Positions 40,788-50,657 of a stretch of 59,744 bases of DNA are shown here, piece by piece; positions within the stretch are counted from its first letter, which is position 1; every line of letters starts with the position of its first letter. A model generated the notes under the pieces. It had not been told where the DNA came from, made no database searches, and was given only the letters and a program-made list of their open reading frames with translations. A program made the translations under genes and the position numbers. The DNA is taken from positions 1 to 59,744 of the forward strand of contig NZ_SRYA01000030.1 in the NCBI RefSeq assembly GCF_004793545.1. The letters are read 5' to 3'. Source of the stretch: Petralouisia muris. GTDB lineage: Bacteria > Bacillota > Clostridia > Lachnospirales > Lachnospiraceae.

Positions 40788-43330
40788 TGGGATTAAAACT
40801 GCTTGTAAATGCAACCGAGGATTTCACGGGAGAATTTCGTAAGACAGTCAATACACAGGCACAGTGGAAGATGAATGATTCACCGAGCAGTGATGATGTA
40901 ATTCTGCACGATTCATCCGGTTATGCGAGGAATTTTACTATCAATGGCTGGTCGGGAACGACAGCATCGACCCGTGACGGAAAACTGGGAAAATATTTTC
41001 GATTCAATACAGTAAACCCGGCAACGGAAAAAACACATCTTAGGGCAACGAATACGGGAGATTTTTTTACAGCATTAGGAAAGAGGTTAGTGGCAGGAGG
41101 GTGGATATACCCGACTACTTATTCGGTAGGGACAACATTTGTACCTATTTTCAGTACCAGAAGCGGTCCAGGCAATCCTCTGTTTTATATTTCCCTTCGT
41201 TCAGGAAGATTGCGAAATATGCTTTATGATTCTTCCGGTACGTTGATTCATGATGTCATTGAACCGGAGCCGATGGGAGTGGTGCTTAAAAATAATGGTG
41301 CGTATTTTATTGGAACGGTCATTGATTTGGAGAAAAAGACCGTACAGAGCCTTGTTTGTGACAGAAGCACAGGGGATGTGTTTCAGACAGAAATCCGTTC
41401 TTTTACCGGGGAACTGAACCCTTCCTGTACTGCAGATATCGTCATGGGAATGTATGCAGATAGTTACTACTTTGCCGGAGGATTTGATGACTGGTTTTAC
41501 GAAACGGATTCTGATCTGACGATTGCTGATTTGGAAGCACACTTTCTTTCCGGCTTATTGGCAAATGGTGCAGATGTGGACTCGTCTGTGGATGCCATAT
41601 CAAATCCGGGAAGTGTAACCTTAAAGCAGACGGATGGAGTATATGCAGAAAGCGGTGTTCTTTATACAAGGATTTTAGACCTTGGGGAAGGTGGTCTTGC
41701 CGGAGCGGGAAAGATACAGCTTGTAGGTACAGTGGATGCAGGAATTACTTCTATTTCGGAAGTTAGGACAAGAACATCGGATTCTTTGGAAGAAGCATCT
41801 TTTTCAGATTGGGAAGCGGTCGGAACGGATGGAGTGATACAATCTCCAAATTTAAGATATATTCAGATACAGATGACGCTTTCTACAACAGATACCTCTA
41901 TGACACCGGAACTGAGTGCAATTCAGATATATGAAACACCAAAGGCTCCCTATTCTAAATTGGGATATGCAAGGCCGGTGGTGTTAAGTGACAGCGGTAT
42001 CAGGGAAGCAGTATTGGAAAATGCTTATGACATTATTGTTACGAGTGAATTGAATGGTTCTGACTATTTGGAATTTTCCATTCCATTCAAAGATGGGAAG
42101 CGGTCATATCTTGATAATGAAAAGAAACTGCAGATTACTAAGGATATTTATCGTATCCGAACAGTCACGGATGATAAAGGTGAGGACGGAAAGACGGTAA
42201 CGAGCATTTATGCGGAAGCTGCGTTTTATGACCTTGCGTATTCTGAAAAGAAAAGTGAACAGATATATGAAGCGGAAACAGCAGAAAAGCCGATGGCTTA
42301 TGCACTGCAGGGAACCGGATGGAGTGTTGGGAAAATAACGGTATCAACGAAACGTTCCTGGCAGTCCACGGATAAAAATGCCCTTTCCATGCTTCGTACC
42401 ATTCAGTCCATTTATGGCGGTGATTTGGAGTTTGACAATGTAAATAAACAGGTCAGCCTGCTGACACAGTCAGGCAGCAACAGCGGTGCTGTGTTTGCTT
42501 ACCGCAAAAACATGAAATCCATACAGAGAGTTGTAGACACCCGAAGCCTTGTGACAAGGCTTTATGCCTACGGTGCGGATGGTATGACCTTTGCAAGTAT
42601 CAATAACGGAAAGGAATATGTGGAGAATACCGAATATTCATCCGAAATCAGAGTATCTACTCTGGATTGTTCTTCTTTTACGAATCCCTATCAGATGCTT
42701 GAATATACCGAAATGAGACTGGCTGATTATTCAAAACCGAGCATTTCTTATGTCATACAGGTAATGGATCTATCGGTGTTAACAGGATGGGAGCATGAGA
42801 GTTTTGGTATTGGTGATGTGGTAACTGTGGATGACAAAGACTTGGGAATCCGAATCAGTACCAGAATTATCCGCATGGACTATAATGTGCAGGAGCCTTG
42901 GAAGACAGTTATTGAGCTTTCCACCAAATTAAAGGAACTGGGTGATTCTTCTGCTTCATGGGAGAAGGCAGCAGATACCCTCTCCTCATCAGATTTGCTG
43001 GACAGACAGGAAATGAAGGATTTGGTGGTAAACAACCATTTGTTGAATTCCAGAGCAGATGACGGATTCAGCTATTGGCAAAATTCCGGTTTTGATGTAG
43101 ACGGAGAGAACGGTGCTTCCGGCAATGCAAGTTTTAAGTGTGTGGGAGCGTTGAATACCACAAAAACACTGTCGCAGGAAGTATATCCGGCTACCAGAAG
43201 CAGCTACACAGTATCGGCAAGCAGCGCAACCGAGAATCTGAAAAAGGGAGCAAATGGAAGGGTTGGCATTGAACTTATCATTGAATATGAGGATGGTTCG
43301 GAAGAAACAAGATTTGTAGAGTTGTATTAG
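40787..43330 (+). CDS. Tail-associated protein with LamG-like domain (Tal/endopeptidase-tail family)
   Basis: An 847-residue tail-tip protein. The N-terminal part (about 25-260) resembles a LamG/concanavalin-like lectin fold (WKMNDSPSSDDVILHDSSGYARNFTINGW, FDDWFYETDSDLTIADLEAHF), a form often used to bind surface glycans. The middle (about 390-710) is a prophage endopeptidase-tail domain (AVLENAYDIIVTSELNGSDYLEFSIPFKDGKR, KNMKSIQRVVDTRSLVTRLYAYGADG). The C-terminus is carbohydrate-binding-module-like. It is likely to bind the cell envelope. Confidence 0.82.
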   Translation: MGLKLLVNATEDFTGEFRKTVNTQAQWKMNDSPSSDDVILHDSSGYARNFTINGWSGTTASTRDGKLGKYFRFNTVNPATEKTHLRATNTGDFFTALGKRLVAGGWIYPTTYSVGTTFVPIFSTRSGPGNPLFYISLRSGRLRNMLYDSSGTLIHDVIEPEPMGVVLKNNGAYFIGTVIDLEKKTVQSLVCDRSTGDVFQTEIRSFTGELNPSCTADIVMGMYADSYYFAGGFDDWFYETDSDLTIADLEAHFLSGLLANGADVDSSVDAISNPGSVTLKQTDGVYAESGVLYTRILDLGEGGLAGAGKIQLVGTVDAGITSISEVRTRTSDSLEEASFSDWEAVGTDGVIQSPNLRYIQIQMTLSTTDTSMTPELSAIQIYETPKAPYSKLGYARPVVLSDSGIREAVLENAYDIIVTSELNGSDYLEFSIPFKDGKRSYLDNEKKLQITKDIYRIRTVTDDKGEDGKTVTSIYAEAAFYDLAYSEKKSEQIYEAETAEKPMAYALQGTGWSVGKITVSTKRSWQSTDKNALSMLRTIQSIYGGDLEFDNVNKQVSLLTQSGSNSGAVFAYRKNMKSIQRVVDTRSLVTRLYAYGADGMTFASINNGKEYVENTEYSSEIRVSTLDCSSFTNPYQMLEYTEMRLADYSKPSISYVIQVMDLSVLTGWEHESFGIGDVVTVDDKDLGIRISTRIIRMDYNVQEPWKTVIELSTKLKELGDSSASWEKAADTLSSSDLLDRQEMKDLVVNNHLLNSRADDGFSYWQNSGFDVDGENGASGNASFKCVGALNTTKTLSQEVYPATRSSYTVSASSATENLKKGANGRVGIELIIEYEDGSEETRFVELY

Positions 43331-43342
43331 GAGGAATGAGCC

Positions 43343-43543
43343 ATGTATTTTACGAGGTCGGCAGGAGCGGTCAGTGTTACCGGAATAGAAAAAGTGAAAA
43401 AACTGACGGTAAGGGTAGTGGTGCAGGACTGTACAGGAACCGTGCGTTTTACGGATGTTATGCTGCAGGGTGGTTCGGTAGCAACTGCATGGGTTTCCCA
43501 TGTGTCAGAGCAGAGGTACACCTTTGATGCACAGGAGGTGTGA
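43343..43543 (+). CDS. Small tail-tip protein, paralogue of the next gene's N-terminus
   Basis: A 66-residue protein (VKKLTVRVVVQDCTGTVRFTDVMLQGGSVATAWVSHVSEQ). It aligns with residues 1-60 of the following protein (AKATVNVILENCTGTFYITDIMFQEGKWLTGYVV), so the two seem to come from a local duplication. Similar small proteins are in tail regions of clostridial phages. GAGGAATG precedes ATG 43343. Confidence 0.65.
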   Translation: MYFTRSAGAVSVTGIEKVKKLTVRVVVQDCTGTVRFTDVMLQGGSVATAWVSHVSEQRYTFDAQEV

Positions 43544-43545
43544 GG

Positions 43546-44127
43546 ATGGAGTTTATTCGATTTGCCGGAACAATCAATACACATGAAGAAAAGAAGGTGG
43601 CAAAGGCTACTGTAAATGTAATTTTAGAGAATTGTACCGGAACCTTTTATATAACAGATATCATGTTTCAGGAAGGTAAATGGCTGACCGGGTATGTGGT
43701 AAATAATCTGGAACTTTTGCAGAAAAATCGTGTGGATGGGGAGATAACACCTGTCCGCTTTTTTAATGGGATTGTCCGTTCCGGTGTTACAGCAGTGATC
43801 ACTAATGACGGAGAAGTATCAGCCGGACTGAATTATCACATCATTCCAAAAGATACGATGGCAGCAGGAGACATGAGTGTGGCTCATAATTACGGAAGCC
43901 ACAAGCTGACTCTGCAGAGCGTTTTTTTGGAAGATGATATTGTTGAAATTAATGCTGATGCAAGGGTGGCAACAAGGAATGGAAGCAGGATTAGGACTGA
44001 TGGATTTTATTCTTATTCGGCAGCAGGGGACAGTAAACACCAGATTAAAGTAAAGGACAGGAAGTCAGCACTTGTGCGCATGTCTTTTCAGGAGATGGCA
44101 TACGGGATTGGAGGAAAACGGATGTGA
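43546..44127 (+). CDS. Tail protein with duplicated N-terminal domain
   Basis: A 193-residue protein. The first third repeats the fold of the preceding 66-residue protein. The rest (NRVDGEITPVRFFNGIVRSGVTAVITNDGEVSAGLNYHII ... LTLQSVFLEDDIVEINADARV) is beta-rich, as in tail fibre parts. ATG 43546 is 7 bp behind GGAGG. The stop overlaps the GTG of the glycoside hydrolase gene. Confidence 0.65.
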   Translation: MEFIRFAGTINTHEEKKVAKATVNVILENCTGTFYITDIMFQEGKWLTGYVVNNLELLQKNRVDGEITPVRFFNGIVRSGVTAVITNDGEVSAGLNYHIIPKDTMAAGDMSVAHNYGSHKLTLQSVFLEDDIVEINADARVATRNGSRIRTDGFYSYSAAGDSKHQIKVKDRKSALVRMSFQEMAYGIGGKRM

Positions 44128-46592
44128 GAAGGGCAAGTAACCGAAATGTCATGGCATGGACATTCATGGGAAATACGAGAATGCATCAGGTGTTAAGAGA
44201 AAAAGGAAATAAGCTGTCTCATGTTGGTATTTTTACCTTTGAAGTTTCAGCAGATGGAACAATCAGCGAGACGGGAACTGCGGTCAACACCATCCTTCCT
44301 TATGTAAAGAAATGGCCACATATTAAATGGCTTCTGACCATTATGAATCATGGTACTGCATCTATTTTTACAGCACTCAGGGAGAATACGAATGGTGCAC
44401 AGGATACGTTCATTTCAGAAATCGTGAGAATTATTGACAAATATCCGTGGTGTTCCGGGATAGATATTGATTTGGAACGTGGAGGGGAGTTGGCGAACCG
44501 AACAAAGGCAAATGCGCTGTTCTCACGGATTTACTCTACTGTAAAAGCAAAGGGAGCAAACCTTCATGTAAATATCTGCCTTCCGGGTATGACCAGTGTT
44601 GGCGGTTCAGTTGGCGGCGAGAATTGGTGCGTGTATGCCGATTTGGATGCATACTGCGACACAGCAGCAATCATGAGTTATGGTATGAGTTGGGCGGGTT
44701 CAGCACCGGGATCGGTATCTCCGAGAAGCTGGCTTGAAGGCATCTACAGTTATGCTGCCAATGCAATGAACCCGGACAAAATCATGATGGGGCTTCCCGG
44801 ATATGGATGGAGATGGCAGATATACGATACTACGGAGAATCTTGGTACGACCTATCGGGGAACAAGTCTTACCTATTATGCTGCGAAATATTGGATGGAG
44901 GGCTTATATAATCATACAGGTGATGCACCGCCACAGCCATTTATTCCATTCTTTTCATATTGGGATTGGACGGATATGGTCCCTTGGGGACTGCTTCATG
45001 TATATGACTTTATGGAAGGATGGGATACGAGCAGGGAAACAGCAGAGCCGACAAAGCATGAAACCTATAGTGGCAGAAAATATCTCACAACTTATCTGAA
45101 GCAACAGAAGGTTACTTTCGGAGCAATAAGTGTTGATAGGAACGGTGTGCCAGATTCTTATTCAGGCAATGCAGTCATTGGAGAAGAATATGCGTCTGTT
45201 TTGGATGAAGAAGCGGTGCTGAAATACACATTTGAAGTACCAACAGCAGGAATATATGATGTGGCTGTCGAGATAGTCTATCCAAGATGGGATAAGAATA
45301 GCATCGGAATCAGTCTTGATGGGGACAGTCAGATGCTGTCGGAATCAAGGCTGTATTTCTTATATTGGAGAAAGAAATTCTGGAGGATATTAAAAAGTGG
45401 AGTCAGCTTGTCAGCAGGAAAGCACACCATTACAGTGTCCGGTGGGGTGCCTGGAGTGGTTTTTTATGGCTTTCGGGTATGTTCGGATTTTTCACAGAAA
45501 GCGACTGCCGGGGAAGTGTACTATGGATTGAAGCCAAGAAAATTCATGAATGTGACCGGAGAAATGGTACAGCCCGATAGAGCCTTTAAAGTAACTGCAG
45601 AGGTGCTTCGCAGAAAGCCGGAAAGTGCGCTTGTATGGTATGAAGATTTCTGTGATTATTCAGAAATCCCTACCAACTATTTTACAGTGCTTGACGGTTC
45701 GTGGAAGATTTGGAAAGATGAAAGTTCTGACCGTGTTCGTAAGTATTCGCAACTGGAAGGCAGCGGAAAACTGGCACTGGATTATGCCGGATTTTCTGAA
45801 ATCCATGTGAGGGCGAGATTTGCCTTCAAATCATCGGGAGGCGGTAAAGCAGGAGTGTTTCTTGGAAGCATCTTCTGCTGTATAAATTACGATACCCAGT
45901 GTGTGGAGTTGTATCAGGGAAGTAAGAAACTTGGCAGTTATGCATCTTCTTTCAGTAAGACCTCAAATGCAGATTTACGGAGTGATCCAAGCCTATATAC
46001 CGTGGAAATGAGAATACGAGGAAATAAGGTAAGGGTATATTCCGGTGCAGCCTACACACTGAGGTTTACAGCAACCATTACTGCAGAAACCGGATATGTG
46101 GGATTCATGGCGGAGAAGGGAGTGGTGTGTGACCTCTTGCGACTGGGTGATGCATGGTATTATGAACCTTATGAGTGTTTTGATATTACCTTCCCAGACG
46201 GAAGGCAGACTACTTTTGGAAGATGTACTCGTACCGGAATTTCATGGGATAATGAATTTGAATTGTTCCGTGTTAATTCTGATGTGGAGGAAATCAGCAC
46301 AAGAAGCCAGGATATTTCTATGGATTACGACTTTTTCCATTCCCATGAAATGTCACTGGAATGTGGCAACGATTATGAAATGAAGGTAGTACCACATGAT
46401 TTGAATGTCTGGCTTTCGAGGATGTATCTTGGAGATGCGGACGGTTTTTCTATTATGTATTACTCCGATGTGGACAGTATTGTCTATTGGGCAAATGAAG
46501 CAGCATACACCTATGGCGTGTCAGGGATTGCAATATGGAGTCTTGGTCAGGAAGATATGAGGTTATGGGACAGTATGCCGAATCAGATATAG
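44124..46592 (+). CDS. Tail protein with glycoside hydrolase family 18 domain
   Basis: An 822-residue protein. The first 320 residues are a GH18 barrel: ILPYVKKWPHIKWLLTIMNHG, then S111-G-I-D114-I-D116-L-E118 in place of the usual DGIDIDxE, LHVNICLPG, and AAIMSYGMSWAG. The catalytic Glu118 and the two inner Asp residues are kept. It is followed by a carbohydrate-binding-like part (about 340-450), a LamG/DUF1080-like part (about 500-660), and a late piece (FSIMYYSDVDSIVYWANEAAYTYGVSGIAIWSLGQED) that again has the look of the GH18 barrel end. It probably cleaves host glycans during adsorption. GTG start. Confidence 0.8.
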   Translation: MRRASNRNVMAWTFMGNTRMHQVLREKGNKLSHVGIFTFEVSADGTISETGTAVNTILPYVKKWPHIKWLLTIMNHGTASIFTALRENTNGAQDTFISEIVRIIDKYPWCSGIDIDLERGGELANRTKANALFSRIYSTVKAKGANLHVNICLPGMTSVGGSVGGENWCVYADLDAYCDTAAIMSYGMSWAGSAPGSVSPRSWLEGIYSYAANAMNPDKIMMGLPGYGWRWQIYDTTENLGTTYRGTSLTYYAAKYWMEGLYNHTGDAPPQPFIPFFSYWDWTDMVPWGLLHVYDFMEGWDTSRETAEPTKHETYSGRKYLTTYLKQQKVTFGAISVDRNGVPDSYSGNAVIGEEYASVLDEEAVLKYTFEVPTAGIYDVAVEIVYPRWDKNSIGISLDGDSQMLSESRLYFLYWRKKFWRILKSGVSLSAGKHTITVSGGVPGVVFYGFRVCSDFSQKATAGEVYYGLKPRKFMNVTGEMVQPDRAFKVTAEVLRRKPESALVWYEDFCDYSEIPTNYFTVLDGSWKIWKDESSDRVRKYSQLEGSGKLALDYAGFSEIHVRARFAFKSSGGGKAGVFLGSIFCCINYDTQCVELYQGSKKLGSYASSFSKTSNADLRSDPSLYTVEMRIRGNKVRVYSGAAYTLRFTATITAETGYVGFMAEKGVVCDLLRLGDAWYYEPYECFDITFPDGRQTTFGRCTRTGISWDNEFELFRVNSDVEEISTRSQDISMDYDFFHSHEMSLECGNDYEMKVVPHDLNVWLSRMYLGDADGFSIMYYSDVDSIVYWANEAAYTYGVSGIAIWSLGQEDMRLWDSMPNQI

Positions 46593-46602
46593 TTCTGGAA
46601 TC

Positions 46603-46629
46603 AAACAGCCTTTTGAGGGCTGTTTTTTT
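46603..46629 (+). terminator. Terminator after the tail genes
   Basis: AAACAGCC (46603-46610) pairs with GGCTGTTT (46618-46625), followed by TTTT. It separates structural genes from the lysis cassette. Confidence 0.85.
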
Positions 46630-46663
46630 CATACCAAAAAACAAAGAAAGGCAGGTAACAATT

Positions 46664-47083
46664 ATGAGACAGGCAGTAACAACAGTGCAGTATGTATTTG
46701 CAGGAATAGGAGGCTTTATGGGTTGGTTTCTTGGAGGACTGGATGGTTTTCTGTATGCACTCCTTATGTTCGTGGTCATCGATTATGCCACCGGGCTTAT
46801 GGCAGCATTCGTACAGAAAAAGGTATCCAGCGAGGTTGGTTTTAAAGGCATCTGCAAAAAGGTGGCAATCTTCTGTCTGGTAGGTATCGGCCATGTGCTT
46901 GATACGCAGGTCATCCAGAACGGAAGTGTACTCCGCACCGCAGTCATTTTCTTTTACTTATCCAATGAGGGAATTTCCATTATTGAGAATGTTGCCCTTA
47001 TCGGACTTCCGGTTCCAAAGAAGCTGAAAGAAGTATTGGAACAGCTGCATGAAGAAGCAGATGAGAAAAAGGAGGATGAATAA
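46664..47083 (+). CDS. Phage holin, toxin-secretion/phage lysis (holin 4-1) family
   Basis: A 139-residue membrane protein with hydrophobic segments at about 10-25, 30-50, 65-85 and 90-110 (FMGWFLGGLDGFLYALLMFVVIDYATGLMAAFVQKKVSSEVGFKGICKKVAIF) and a charged C-terminus KEVLEQLHEEADEKKEDE. These features match the holin_4_1 family. It makes the membrane lesion for the endolysin encoded next. ATG 46664 follows GCAGGTAACAA. Confidence 0.9.
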   Translation: MRQAVTTVQYVFAGIGGFMGWFLGGLDGFLYALLMFVVIDYATGLMAAFVQKKVSSEVGFKGICKKVAIFCLVGIGHVLDTQVIQNGSVLRTAVIFFYLSNEGISIIENVALIGLPVPKKLKEVLEQLHEEADEKKEDE

Positions 47084-47084
47084 C

Positions 47085-48572
47085 ATGGCAGTAAAGGTAT
47101 GTCTGGACGCAGGGCATTATGGTAAATACAACCGCAGCCCTGCGGTTTCGTCTTATTATGAGTCGGACATGACTTGGAAACTCCATAATTATCTTAAGAA
47201 GGAGTTGGAGTCATTTGGTATCGTTGTGGTAACCACAAGGACAAATCAGAATACGGACAGGGCATTGTATGAAAGAGGTGCGGCTTCCAAGGGCTGTAAC
47301 CTCTTTATTTCTGTCCATTCCAATGCTGTAGGCAATGGTGTAAACGAAAATGTGGATTATCCGGTGGCATATGTTCTTTTAAATGGAAGCAGCACGGATA
47401 TTGGTCTGAAGCTGGCAAAGGTTGTGGAAGCAGTGATGGGGACTGCCCAGAGTGGAAGAACCGCAACACGTCAGGGGACAAACGGAGAATACTATGGTGT
47501 GCTTCGTGGTGCGAATGCAGTAGGAACACCGGGTATTATTCTGGAGCATTCATTCCATACAAACACCAGAACAACAGAATGGCTTTCCAGTAACAGTAAT
47601 TTGCAGAAACTTGCTAAAGCGGAAGCAGAATGTATTGCATCCTATTATGGAGTAAAGAAAAAGGAAGAAACCACATTTACAAAGATTATGGGTAATGCGG
47701 TGGCAACGGTGGAGCAGATGACAGCTTATATTAAAACAAAGAATCCAGATGTTACACAGTCGGTTGTTGATATGATTCCGCTTTATCTTTCGGAAGGAAA
47801 GGCAGAGGGTGTCCGTGGTGATATTGCCTTTGCACAGTCCTGTCTGGAAACAGGTAATTTTGGATTCTCCGGTTCTGCAGTTACGCTCGACCAGAACAAT
47901 TTCTGCGGCATGGGAGTGACTTCCAATGGAATGAAAGGAAGTTCCTTTGATACACCACAGCTTGGTATCAGGGCGCAGGTTCAGCATTTGAAAGCCTATG
48001 CTTCCACAGTGGATTTGAAGAGTGAATGTGTTGATCCACGCTTTAAGTATGTCACAAGAGGCTGTGCCGAATATGTGGAGTGGCTTGGACAGAAAGAAAA
48101 TCCAGACGGAAGGGGATGGGCAGTAGGAGCCGGATATGGTGCAAAGATTATTACAATCTTAAATGCCATGATTGGAATTAAAAACGAGACAGCAGAACCG
48201 GAGGAAGCCTGGTATCGTGTGCGTAAGACATGGACGGATGCTGCCACGCAGAAGGGTGCATTCCATAGTTTGGAAAATGCCAAGAGGTGTGCGGATGAAA
48301 ATGAGGGATATTCCGTATTTGATGAATCTGGTAAAGTGATTTATTCCAATGATACATTTACACCGTATCTTGTGAGAGTATCCATCGAAGATTTGAACAT
48401 CCGCAAGGGTCCGGGAACAGACTACGATAAAACAGGTAAGTACACGGGAAAAGGTGCTTTCACTATTGTGGAAGAAGCAGAAGGCAAGGGTGCGAGCCTT
48501 TGGGGGCTTCTGAAATCTTATCAGAAAAATCGTAATGGATGGATTTCTCTGGATTATGTTCACAGGATTTAG
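47085..48572 (+). CDS. Endolysin: N-acetylmuramoyl-L-alanine amidase with glucosaminidase and SH3 domains
   Basis: A 495-residue multidomain lysin. Amidase_3 (about 1-185) has the zinc-binding H of CLDAGHYG, and H in FISVHSNA, with a late ILEHSFHTN. A glucosaminidase-like domain follows (about 200-365; GVRGDIAFAQSCLETGNFGFSG, NFCGMGV, YGAKIITIL). After a linker with WYRVRKTW, an SH3-like domain ends the protein (LVRVSIEDLNIRKGPGTDYDK). Two catalytic activities would cut the peptide and the glycan bonds of peptidoglycan. It follows the holin gene directly. Confidence 0.92.
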   Translation: MAVKVCLDAGHYGKYNRSPAVSSYYESDMTWKLHNYLKKELESFGIVVVTTRTNQNTDRALYERGAASKGCNLFISVHSNAVGNGVNENVDYPVAYVLLNGSSTDIGLKLAKVVEAVMGTAQSGRTATRQGTNGEYYGVLRGANAVGTPGIILEHSFHTNTRTTEWLSSNSNLQKLAKAEAECIASYYGVKKKEETTFTKIMGNAVATVEQMTAYIKTKNPDVTQSVVDMIPLYLSEGKAEGVRGDIAFAQSCLETGNFGFSGSAVTLDQNNFCGMGVTSNGMKGSSFDTPQLGIRAQVQHLKAYASTVDLKSECVDPRFKYVTRGCAEYVEWLGQKENPDGRGWAVGAGYGAKIITILNAMIGIKNETAEPEEAWYRVRKTWTDAATQKGAFHSLENAKRCADENEGYSVFDESGKVIYSNDTFTPYLVRVSIEDLNIRKGPGTDYDKTGKYTGKGAFTIVEEAEGKGASLWGLLKSYQKNRNGWISLDYVHRI

Positions 48573-48679
48573 TTATTAACATTGGAGTATACAAATTAAA
48601 AAGAAAACGAAGTGCTACTTGACAAAAATAATGTTTTATGTAAAAATTAAAAACAGAATAAAGTTAGGAGGTAATTTCG

Positions 48680-49426
48680 TTGGACGTGAATAGAAATACT
48701 CAAATTGTAATCAATGATGATTTACTCAGAAAAATTGTTTATTGCATAGAGAAAGCTATCGGGGATGATTTGCAACAATATTTAAGAGAAAATCATCGGG
48801 AAACTAATAATGCGATTATACTTCTAAGAGGGGACAATATCAATACAAACTTAAGAACACATGTGGTGAAAGATGATATTGATCTTGTTCCTTTTCAGAG
48901 GTATGGTTGGTCTGGAAGAATGGTCATTGATCGAAAAGAGCATATTACCTATTCGATAATGACAGAAGGTACATTGTCTGGCGTTCCCAAAAAGAAAAAT
49001 CGTGAAAATCCACACTATTTACAATCAGTTCTTTATGTCGAAAATAAGGATTGTATTGCGAAAGAAAGACAAATGACATTAGAAGATTTTGGAATCACGA
49101 TTTTTGATACAGATGTGTTGGAACAGGATTTTGAAAAAATTAGTCAGGGAATGATTAATGTAGAAGAAGATTATAAACATTATATTATTGCATATAAAGC
49201 GGAGAATGGGGAAATCAAAGATATTAAACTGAGGTTTTTAGATAAAGATTTTAATATTGTAGATGAAGCGTCTCTTATGCAATATATTAAACCAGACTTT
49301 GCACGGCTTACAGATATTGGGCCTTCAGAAGATACAGACGAAGATGCGAAGCCGGATAAGAAGGGCTTAGTTGCTATAAAGAGTGGTATAAAGCCAAAAC
49401 TTCGGGAAATCGAGAAAAAGGCCTGA
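48680..49426 (+). CDS. DUF5986 family protein paired with an ImmA-type protease
   Basis: A 248-residue protein with a TTG start behind AGGAGG. The middle contains RYGWSGRMVIDRKEHITYSIMTEGTLSGVPKKKNRENPHYLQSVL, which fits the DUF5986 family found next to HTH-ImmA genes. It has an acidic region and ends in a basic tail (KPKLREIEKKA). It is followed after 24 bp by the HTH/ImmA gene. A toxin-antitoxin or phage-control pair is likely, but which partner does what is not clear. It is A+T-rich. A possible promoter, TTGACA at 48619, is upstream. Confidence 0.6.
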   Translation: MDVNRNTQIVINDDLLRKIVYCIEKAIGDDLQQYLRENHRETNNAIILLRGDNINTNLRTHVVKDDIDLVPFQRYGWSGRMVIDRKEHITYSIMTEGTLSGVPKKKNRENPHYLQSVLYVENKDCIAKERQMTLEDFGITIFDTDVLEQDFEKISQGMINVEEDYKHYIIAYKAENGEIKDIKLRFLDKDFNIVDEASLMQYIKPDFARLTDIGPSEDTDEDAKPDKKGLVAIKSGIKPKLREIEKKA

Positions 49427-49450
49427 TAATAAATTCAGGAGATATTGATT

Positions 49451-50635
49451 ATGATAGAAAAAAAGTTTTACGGTGAGAGATTAAGAAGTGCTAGAATGTA
49501 TAGAGGGTTGACGCTTACTGAATTAGCGAAGCGGACTGAAATCAGTAAGCAGTCACTTTCTTTATATGAGAATGATAATAACACACCAGATTATATGAAA
49601 GTTAGGCTCTTGGCATCAGAGCTTAACTTTCCGTATGATTACTTTTTTCAAAAGGATAGTTATGCTGCAAAAACAGAAACAACCTATTTTCGTTCATTGG
49701 CAAGTGCTACAAAGAAAGATAGAACAGCGCAGAGTATTAAGTTGGAATATGTAGCAAAAATGTATGAGATACTTCTGGAATTCATTTCATTTCCTGAAAT
49801 GAATTTACCAAGTGTTGATTTTGTAGGATGTGATGATGTATTTGAGTGTGAGAACGATGATGCAATTCAAGAAATAGAGGATATTGCTGTTCAAGTAAGA
49901 AAATATTGGGATATTGGTACTGGACCAATAAAGGATTTACAGTATCTTTTAGAAAAAAATGGAATAATTGTAACGGGATTTGATACCAACGAAGATAAAA
50001 TAGATGCGTTTAGTCAGCGAACTATAGTGGCGGGAAATGATATTTATTTTATTGCAGTTGCATTAGGAAACAGACCAGAAGGCAGAATTCGCTTTGACAT
50101 GGCTCATGAGTTGGGACACATATTATTGCATCCATGGAGTGAGGATCTGGAAGCTATAACAAAAGATGAGTTTAAAGCAAGAGAACGTCAGGCGAACATG
50201 TTTGCGAGTGCATTTTTGTTACCTAGAGACAGCTTTGGTAAAGACATTGCTTCATATCCTACAGATTTAAAATATTATCAGTTCTTAAAAAATAAGTGGA
50301 AGGTATCTATTCAGGCAATGATTTACCGGACACACCAGTTGGGCATTATGTCTGATAACCAGTATCAGTATTTAATGCGTCAAGTTTCAAAAAATGGGTG
50401 GAGAATTAAAGAACCTGGCGATGTACCATATTCCTTGAATGAAAATATATTTCAAGGAGCCATTGATTTACTGATAGAGCAAAATGTACTTACGGCGAAA
50501 GAAATATTGGATTTATTCAAAAAAAATGGAGTGACTTTATATCCGGAAGATATGGAGGAACTTCTTCATTTGCGTCCAGATACCTTAAAGGTAGAGGAAA
50601 AAGTTGTACCAATATTGCAGTTGCGAAAAAAATAA
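49451..50635 (+). CDS. HTH-ImmA/IrrE-family metalloprotease regulator
   Basis: A 394-residue protein. An XRE HTH (about 8-60; LRSARMYRGLTLTELAKRTEISKQSLSLYENDNNTPD) is fused to an ImmA/IrrE-like metallopeptidase with H219-E-L-G-H223 and a later ANMFASAFLLPRDSF segment. Family members cleave repressors or act in toxin-antitoxin pairs. ATG 49451 follows AGGAG with 9 bp. It may cleave the phage repressor at 10259 or pair with DUF5986. A terminator follows. Confidence 0.82.
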   Translation: MIEKKFYGERLRSARMYRGLTLTELAKRTEISKQSLSLYENDNNTPDYMKVRLLASELNFPYDYFFQKDSYAAKTETTYFRSLASATKKDRTAQSIKLEYVAKMYEILLEFISFPEMNLPSVDFVGCDDVFECENDDAIQEIEDIAVQVRKYWDIGTGPIKDLQYLLEKNGIIVTGFDTNEDKIDAFSQRTIVAGNDIYFIAVALGNRPEGRIRFDMAHELGHILLHPWSEDLEAITKDEFKARERQANMFASAFLLPRDSFGKDIASYPTDLKYYQFLKNKWKVSIQAMIYRTHQLGIMSDNQYQYLMRQVSKNGWRIKEPGDVPYSLNENIFQGAIDLLIEQNVLTAKEILDLFKKNGVTLYPEDMEELLHLRPDTLKVEEKVVPILQLRKK

Positions 50636-50657
50636 GTGATTAGAGTGATTAGTATGA

